From positions 310,001-374,000 of the forward strand of contig NZ_CP102173.1 in NCBI RefSeq assembly GCF_024584515.1: a stretch of DNA of 64,000 bases, given 5' to 3'. This document shows positions 59,983 through 64,000 of this stretch, in pieces. The notes under the pieces were generated by a model. That model had not been told where the DNA came from. It saw nothing but the letters and a program-made list of their open reading frames with translations, and made no database searches. The DNA is from Aeromicrobium wangtongii. Lineage in GTDB: Bacteria > Actinomycetota > Actinomycetes > Propionibacteriales > Nocardioidaceae. Both the position numbers and the translations under genes were made by a program. The first letter of the stretch is position 1; the number at the start of each line of letters is the position of its first letter.

Positions 59983-61896
59983 TCACACGTCGACGTGGGA
60001 ACCCAGCATGACGACCCGGTCGCGGGGCAGCCCGAAGTGATCCGCAGCGTCAGCCGTGACGTGGGACGTGGCGATGAACAGGCGCTTGCGCCACTTGGCC
60101 ATGCCCGGCCGGGTGCTGGCGCGCAGCTCGATGCGGGACAGGAAGTACGTCGCGTCCTCGAGGTCGATCGGACCCTCGGTCTGCTGCGGGGTGAGCCTGG
60201 CGAGCGCCGCCGGGACGTCCAGGGTCTCCGCATATCCGAACCGGACGACCACGTGGGTGATTCCGTCCTCCGGCCGGCCGAGCGGGTCGGCCTGCAGGCG
60301 GTCGGCGTCCGCGACCCGTGGGACCGTCTGGACGTCCACCGTCAGGATGACGACGTGCTCGTGCCGGACGTGGTTGCGCTCCACATTGGCTCGCAGGGCG
60401 AGCGGGGCCGTCGCGCCGCGGTTCAGGAAGATCGCCGTGCCCGGGACGACCGTCGGGCGGCCCTCGTCGCCGCCGATCTCGGCGACGAACTCGAGCAGCG
60501 GGCCCTCCAGGCGCTCGCGTCGCGCCGTGACGAGCTGACGTCCGCGCTGCCAGGTCGTCATGATGGTGAAGAACGAGATGGCGATGGCCAGCGGAAGCCA
60601 CGCGCCGTGCACGAGCTTCGTCAGGTTCGCCGCGATGAGCAGCGCGTCGAGCGCCAGCAGGGGCACGGCGGCCAGGGCCAGCAGCCATACCGGCGTCGAC
60701 CAGGTGCGGTGGGCGACGTAGAAGAACAGGATCGTGGTGATCGTGATGGTGCCCGTCACCGCCATGCCGAATGCGTAGGCCAGCGCCGCGGAGCTGCGGA
60801 AGGCGAACACGAGCGTCAGCACCGAGACGAGCAGCAGCCAGTTGACCCACGGGACGTAGATCTGGCCGTGGGCGGAGCGCGACGTGTGCAGGATGCGCAG
60901 GCGCGGCAGGTACCCGAGCTGCGCGGCCTGCGACGCGACGGAGAAGGCGCCGGTGATGACGGCCTGCGAGGCGATGATGGTGGCGGCGCACGCCAGCACG
61001 ATGAGCGGGATGCGAGCCCATCCCGGCGCGAGCAGGAAGAACGGGGCGCTGATGTTGTCGGAGTCGGACAGGATCAGCGCACCCTGCCCGAGATAGCTCA
61101 GGGCGCAGGCGGGAAACACCAGGAAGAGCCAGCCGACCGAGATCGGCCGACGGCCGAAGTGCCCCATGTCGGCGTACAGGGCCTCGGCGCCCGTGACGGC
61201 CAGGACGATCGCGGCCAGCGAGAAGAAGGCGTACTCGAAGTTCCCTGCGAGGAAGTCGATCGCGTAGGTCGGGGAGATGGCCTTGAGGATGGCCGCGTCC
61301 TTCGTGATGCCCCAGGTGCCACAGGCGCCGATCACGGTGAACCAGGCGATCATGACGGGGCCGAAGAGCCGGCCCACCCTGGCAGTGCCTTGCCGCTGCA
61401 CCGAGAACAGCACGGCGATGATCACCGCTGTCACGGGCACGATCCACGGCTCGAAGCCGGGGTCGATGGTCTTGAAGCCCTCGACCGCCGACAGCACGGA
61501 GATCGCCGGGGTGATCATGCTGTCGCCGAGGAACAGTGCCGCGCCGAAGACGCCCAGGGCGGCGAGCGTCACGGCCGCGCCGGTCTTCTGGGTGCCTGCC
61601 CAGCGGCGGAGCAGCGAGATGAGGGCCATGATCCCACCCTCGCCGTCATGGTCGATCCGCAGCGCGAGCAAGACGTAGGTGATCGTGACGATCAGCGTGA
61701 TCGACCACAGGATCAGCGACACCACGCCCAGGACGTTCGGATCACTGACCGGCACCGGGTGCGGGTCCTCGGGGTTGAAGACCGTCTGGATCGTGTAGAT
61801 GGGACTGGTGCCGATGTCGCCGAAGACGACCCCGAGTGCCCCGACGACAACGGCCAGGCGCAGGACGTCCTTCTTCGGGGAGCGGACAGAGGTCAT
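59983..61896 (-). CDS. kup: KUP-family potassium transporter
   Basis: The 637-residue membrane protein is a low-affinity K+/H+ symporter of the KUP/HAK family. The N-terminal domain has about twelve helices beginning LRLAVVVGALGVVFGDIGTSPIYT (GDxGTSPxY motif). It continues with FGAALFLGDSMITPAISVLSAVEG and GAEALYADMGHFGRRPI, and carries a C-terminal cytoplasmic domain (residues 460-637). A TAGGTT box lies 6 bases before the ATG at 61896. No clear CTTGACG repeats precede it, unlike the adjacent genes. It supplies potassium during osmotic adaptation, in line with the ABC osmoprotectant system 13 kb away. Confidence 0.93.
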   Translation of the reverse strand: MTSVRSPKKDVLRLAVVVGALGVVFGDIGTSPIYTIQTVFNPEDPHPVPVSDPNVLGVVSLILWSITLIVTITYVLLALRIDHDGEGGIMALISLLRRWAGTQKTGAAVTLAALGVFGAALFLGDSMITPAISVLSAVEGFKTIDPGFEPWIVPVTAVIIAVLFSVQRQGTARVGRLFGPVMIAWFTVIGACGTWGITKDAAILKAISPTYAIDFLAGNFEYAFFSLAAIVLAVTGAEALYADMGHFGRRPISVGWLFLVFPACALSYLGQGALILSDSDNISAPFFLLAPGWARIPLIVLACAATIIASQAVITGAFSVASQAAQLGYLPRLRILHTSRSAHGQIYVPWVNWLLLVSVLTLVFAFRSSAALAYAFGMAVTGTITITTILFFYVAHRTWSTPVWLLALAAVPLLALDALLIAANLTKLVHGAWLPLAIAISFFTIMTTWQRGRQLVTARRERLEGPLLEFVAEIGGDEGRPTVVPGTAIFLNRGATAPLALRANVERNHVRHEHVVILTVDVQTVPRVADADRLQADPLGRPEDGITHVVVRFGYAETLDVPAALARLTPQQTEGPIDLEDATYFLSRIELRASTRPGMAKWRKRLFIATSHVTADAADHFGLPRDRVVMLGSHVDV

Positions 61897-61944
61897 CTGG
61901 CCAACCTAGGCGCAATTGTCTTCGCGTCTGGACGCTTTGCCACC

Positions 61945-62442
61945 TCAGCCGCGGACCCCGCCCGGATCGGGCGCGACGAGTCGCTGGCGGCAGACCACGA
62001 CGTGGGGCAGGGGCAGCAGCGCGGCCTCCAGTGCGTCGCCGCGCGTCGGATGGGCAGGCCGCCTCCCGATGGGGCCGGCGGGATCGTGCTCCGTGATCAC
62101 CACCATGGTCTGGTAGGCCCGGTGCCGGCGGGTCAGGTAGTCCGCGATCGAGACCGACACCGGTTCGCCGTCGCACGGGAGGTGGGCAAGCAGCACGAGC
62201 GGGATGCCCGGCTCCCACAGCTCCCACCGGCGGATGAAGTCCCGCTCGTCCTCGGGCCCGTCGTTGACGTGCACCGCGATCAGGCGGTTGCCGGACATCA
62301 TGGACCACGCCGTGCTGAGCGCCGTCCGTGCGCGGTCGTCGACCGCACCCAGCGGGACGACCCCCATGACGGGCCGACGCGACGGCATGGGCGGGATGTG
62401 TCTTGTCGAGTGAGCTGTTGAGGGCGCCGATCGGGTGGACAT
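61945..62442 (-). CDS. Universal-stress-like (APC C-terminal-like) cytoplasmic protein
   Basis: The 165-residue protein has a disordered basic N terminus and a domain starting VMGVVPLGAVDDRARTALSTAWSMMSGNRLIAVHVNDGPED. It continues RRWELWEPGIPLVLLAHLP and DYLTRRHRAYQTMVVITEH. This resembles the USP-like domain at the end of APC-type and KUP-type potassium transporters. It may bind ATP or a dinucleotide and modulate Kup, which would explain its position directly upstream of kup on the same strand. A TACGTT box is 6 bases before the ATG, and three perfect CTTGACG repeats lie 28 bases further upstream. Confidence 0.6.
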   Translation of the reverse strand: MSTRSAPSTAHSTRHIPPMPSRRPVMGVVPLGAVDDRARTALSTAWSMMSGNRLIAVHVNDGPEDERDFIRRWELWEPGIPLVLLAHLPCDGEPVSVSIADYLTRRHRAYQTMVVITEHDPAGPIGRRPAHPTRGDALEAALLPLPHVVVCRQRLVAPDPGGVRG

Positions 62443-62481
62443 GACGTCAACGTAGGCAGCGGCTCCGGGGCCGAGAAGAGG

Positions 62482-62510
62482 CTTGACGCGATCTTGACGA
62501 CACCTTGACG
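62482..62510 (-). promoter_or_regulatory. Three perfect CTTGACG direct repeats upstream of the USP-like gene
   Basis: CTTGACG occurs at 62482, 62493 and 62504, exactly 11 bases apart. The nearest is 28 bases from the -10 box (TACGTT, minus strand, 62449-62454). This is the arrangement bound by OmpR/PhoB-family response regulators. Confidence 0.65.
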
Positions 62511-62542
62511 CCGTGCCGCGGGTCGTCCCGGACGGTCCGCGC

Positions 62543-62815
62543 TCAGACGCAGATCGGCCGGTGCGGCGCCGTGCTGCGCACGTCCGCCACGATCAGCTGC
62601 GGATCGATCTGGATGGTCCCCACGCCGAGGGGTGACAGCAGGGCGTGCAGCGCGCCCTCGCTGAGCCGGATCCAGGGCTGTGCCGGCTGCACGGCCTCGA
62701 GTGCGGCGATCGAGCTGTAGGCGAGCCCCACCCGGGTGCCGTTCCTCTGGCGGGCCGTCAAGGGGGTCAGGGTGCCGAACGGCGAGTGGCGGACCGGGAC
62801 GACCAGTGTGTCCAT
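62543..62815 (-). CDS. SAV_915-like small protein
   Basis: The 90-residue protein begins MDTLVVPVRHSPFGTLTPLT and has GTRVGLAYSSIAALEAVQPAQPWIRLSEGALHALLSPLGVGTIQIDPQLIVADV. This is the pattern of small SseB/SAV_915-family proteins common in actinobacteria. Their function is unknown; several are linked to stress regulation. GAAGGAG precedes the ATG, a TACATT -10 lies at 62856-62861 (minus strand), and CTTGACG-type repeats are 28 bases beyond. Confidence 0.65.
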   Translation of the reverse strand: MDTLVVPVRHSPFGTLTPLTARQRNGTRVGLAYSSIAALEAVQPAQPWIRLSEGALHALLSPLGVGTIQIDPQLIVADVRSTAPHRPICV

Positions 62816-62888
62816 GGGGGTGGTGCTCCTTCATTCGTGGATGTCTGACCTGCCGAATGTAGGAGCGCCGGCCGCGGCCGGTCAGTGC

Positions 62889-62917
62889 CTTGACGCGATC
62901 TCTGCGCGGCCTTGATG
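62889..62917 (-). promoter_or_regulatory. CTTGACG-type direct repeats upstream of the SAV_915-like gene
   Basis: CTTGACG (62889), CTCTGCG (62900) and CTTGATG (62911) are spaced 11 bases apart. The first is 28 bases from the TACATT -10 box at 62856-62861, the same distance as at the USP-like gene. Confidence 0.6.
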
Positions 62918-63083
62918 CGATACGTCTTCTCACCGGGACGGGAGCGACGATCCGGCGGGTGGGGGCTGGACCCAGGCGCCTCAGGTGTCACGGTCGGACG
63001 GTGCGACTCGGGCCGGGCTGAAGGTCCCGCCGACCTGCTCGGTGCTGGGACCGTCACGATCTGGGTAAAGCCTCATCGGGCGG

Positions 63084-63111
63084 CCGGTCCGTTAAACAGT
63101 CAGCGGGCCGG
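63084..63111. terminator. Hairpin downstream of tRNA-Glu
   Basis: CCGGTCCG (63084-63091) pairs with CGGGCCGG (63104-63111) with one wobble around a 12-base loop. It could end the minus-strand tRNA transcript. Confidence 0.4.
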
Positions 63112-63133
63112 TTTGCTCTTCCCGACCTCGAAG

Positions 63134-63206
63134 CACCCCCAACGGGATTCGAACCCGTGCTACCGCCGTGAAAGGGCGGCGTCCTAGGCCGCTAGACGAT
63201 GGGGGC
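63134..63206 (-). tRNA. tRNA-Glu (TTC)
   Basis: The minus strand has acceptor GCCCCCA with TGGGGGT and D-arm GTCTAGCGGCCTAGGAC. The anticodon loop CTTTCAC between CCGCC and GGCGG has anticodon TTC, and the T-arm contains GGGTTCGAATCCC. CCA is not encoded. Confidence 0.95.
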
Positions 63207-63220
63207 CAGAAAACCCGTTC

Positions 63221-63249
63221 AGCATAGACGGTGACGCGTTCCGGCGTCA
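63221..63249 (-). promoter_or_regulatory. tRNA-Glu promoter
   Basis: On the minus strand TGACGC (63244-63249) and TATGCT (63221-63226) are 17 bases apart, about 15 bases upstream of the tRNA 5' end. Confidence 0.45.
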
Positions 63250-63273
63250 CACCGCGTCGGGCAGGATGGGTTC

Positions 63274-63624
63274 ATGATCGAGGTGAGCGAGGACCGGTTC
63301 GCCGAGCTGGTGGAGGCCGCATTCGCCGCCGTGCCCGACGAGCTGGCCGACCTGCTGGACAACGTCGTGCTGTTCATCGAGGACGACGCCCCGGCCGATG
63401 ACCCCACCCTGCTCGGCCTCTACGACGGAATTCCGCTGACCGAGCGCGACGGGACGTACGCGGGCGTCATGCCCGATCGCATCTTCGTCTACCGCAACCC
63501 GACCCTGCAGATCTGCGAGACGGAGGACGATGTGGTGGAGGAGGTGCGCATCACCGTCGTGCATGAGATCGCGCACCACTTCGGCATCGAGGACGACCGC
63601 CTGCACGAGCTCGGCTATGCCTGA
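63274..63624 (+). CDS. Small zincin-fold metallopeptidase family protein
   Basis: The 116-residue protein carries VRITVVHEIAHHFGIEDDRLHELGYA, the HExxH zinc motif with a downstream Asp/His/Glu. It belongs to the small 'metallopeptidase family' (MTXPpM/DUF1025-like) of about 115 residues. ERDGTYAGVMPDRIFVYRNPTLQICET precedes the motif. Peptidase activity is plausible but unproven. CAGGAT lies 6 bases before the ATG, a leaderless start. Its stop overlaps the start of the pirin gene by 8 bases. Confidence 0.8.
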   Translation: MIEVSEDRFAELVEAAFAAVPDELADLLDNVVLFIEDDAPADDPTLLGLYDGIPLTERDGTYAGVMPDRIFVYRNPTLQICETEDDVVEEVRITVVHEIAHHFGIEDDRLHELGYA

Positions 63625-64000
63625 GGTCCGCCGGGCGGCGGAGCGGTTCCACACCGTCGGCGACGGTGTGCAGACCTGGCACAGCTTCTCCTACGGCGTC
63701 CACTACGACCCCGAGCAGATCGGCTTCGGGCCGGTCATGGCGATCAACACCGAGCACATCGCCCCCGGTGGCGGCTACGACACCCACCGGCACGCCGATG
63801 TCGAGATCGTCACCTGGGTCCTGCAAGGGGTGCTGCGGCACGAGGACTCGACGGGTCAGGCCGGGCTGGTGCGTCCCGGCACGGCACAACGGCTCAGCGC
63901 GGGCACCGGCGTCGAGCACTCCGAGCGCAACGCCTCGACCGACGAGCCCCTCGTGTTCGTGCAGATGATGCTGCGCTCGGACCACGACGGCCCGCCGGAG
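63617..64000 (+). CDS. Pirin-family protein (partial, runs off the window)
   Basis: 128 codons are visible up to the window edge. The N terminus MPEVRRAAERFHTVGDGVQTWHSFSYGVHYDPE leads into the pirin metal-binding region: HIAPGGGYDTHRHADVEIVTWVLQGVLRHEDSTGQAG (two His and a Glu) and HSERNAS. Pirins are cupin-fold proteins, some with quercetinase activity. The C-terminal cupin half lies outside the window. Confidence 0.88.
   Translation, partial: MPEVRRAAERFHTVGDGVQTWHSFSYGVHYDPEQIGFGPVMAINTEHIAPGGGYDTHRHADVEIVTWVLQGVLRHEDSTGQAGLVRPGTAQRLSAGTGVEHSERNASTDEPLVFVQMMLRSDHDGPPE

Larger units (their letters stand above)
62816..63133. other. 318-base region between the SAV_915-like gene and tRNA-Glu
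   Basis: This gap holds the promoter and leader of the SAV_915-like gene (62816-62861), its regulator boxes (62889-62917), and a CCGGTCCG / CGGGCCGG hairpin at 63084-63111 followed by TTTGCTCTT on the plus strand. The open frame at 62912-63187 overlaps these and the tRNA, so I reject it. Confidence 0.5.

Noticed and set aside
62912-63187. 91-residue plus-strand open frame upstream of the last genes
   Set aside because: It overlaps the regulator boxes, a hairpin and the tRNA-Glu gene, and the product lacks any recognisable domain.

Overview
This window is 64 kb of high-GC DNA dominated by ordinary chromosomal genes. I see no insertion sequence, prophage, CRISPR array or plasmid gene. The gene families (DUF3151, DUF3073, the SCO4848 membrane family, a PurS/Q/L-type purine pathway, a CGNR zinc-finger regulator, GluQRS) and the abundance of TAnnnT-type -10 boxes placed 6 to 8 bases before start codons point to an actinobacterium. 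A member of the Nocardioidaceae such as Aeromicrobium is my inference; no 16S gene is present to settle it.

Layout. 0-3 kb: the 3' end of class II aldolase, DUF3151, a lipid kinase, and a divergent EamA transporter/CGNR regulator pair. 3-16 kb: purine genes purA, purD-purB, purC and purSQ, interleaved with a DUF72 protein, two tandem paralogous secreted proteins and an acyl-CoA ligase. Just before purS lies a mirror-image array of 21-bp repeats (8 + 8 copies). 15-25 kb: DEAD-box helicase, Nramp metal transporter, CPA1 antiporter, Fpg/Nei glycosylase, EamA permease, a large STAND-type ATPase with no HTH, and an Old Yellow Enzyme. 25.9-37 kb: purL, an SCP-like gene, GDPD, two tandem secreted DUF1906 proteins, a second acyl-CoA ligase, SRPBCC, purF-purM and DUF3073. 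37-43.7 kb: Val/Leu dehydrogenase, ACT-malic enzyme, OhrR and TetR regulators, sterol-desaturase-like enzyme, SDR, and a pyrimidine-dimer glycosylase-like gene. 43.9-46.4 kb: tRNA-Phe and tRNA-Asp with strong terminators, an M20 dipeptidase and a RutE-like nitroreductase. 46.6-49.7 kb: a complete osmoprotectant ABC importer. 49.7-54.6 kb: GluQRS, GNAT, a secreted SGNH hydrolase, and a two-gene lysine/2-aminoadipate catabolic operon (ALDH7 plus 2-oxoadipate dioxygenase HglS). 55-59.3 kb: a zinc alcohol dehydrogenase followed by a tightly packed set (unknown partner, metallo-beta-lactamase fold, phosphoglycerate mutase-like, NAD(P)HX dehydratase). 59.3-62.8 kb: a potassium/stress group (PhoU-like, Kup, USP-like, SAV_915-like). 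End: tRNA-Glu, a small zincin and the start of a pirin.

How the parts fit. The window carries purF, purD, purS/Q/L, purM, purC, purB and purA, which is most of the route from PRPP to AMP; purN/T, purE/K and purH are not here. The purine genes form several transcription units, and five of them start with a similar leaderless promoter. Around the potassium group, 7-bp boxes related to CTTGACG recur every 11 bp, at the same distance from the -10 element in three promoters. That looks like the binding pattern of one OmpR-family response regulator. The most unusual pieces of DNA are this regulon, the mirror-image repeat array at 13.4-13.7 kb, a 58-bp dispersed palindrome at 0.1 and 43.8 kb, and a small palindromic repeat lodged in frame inside purL.
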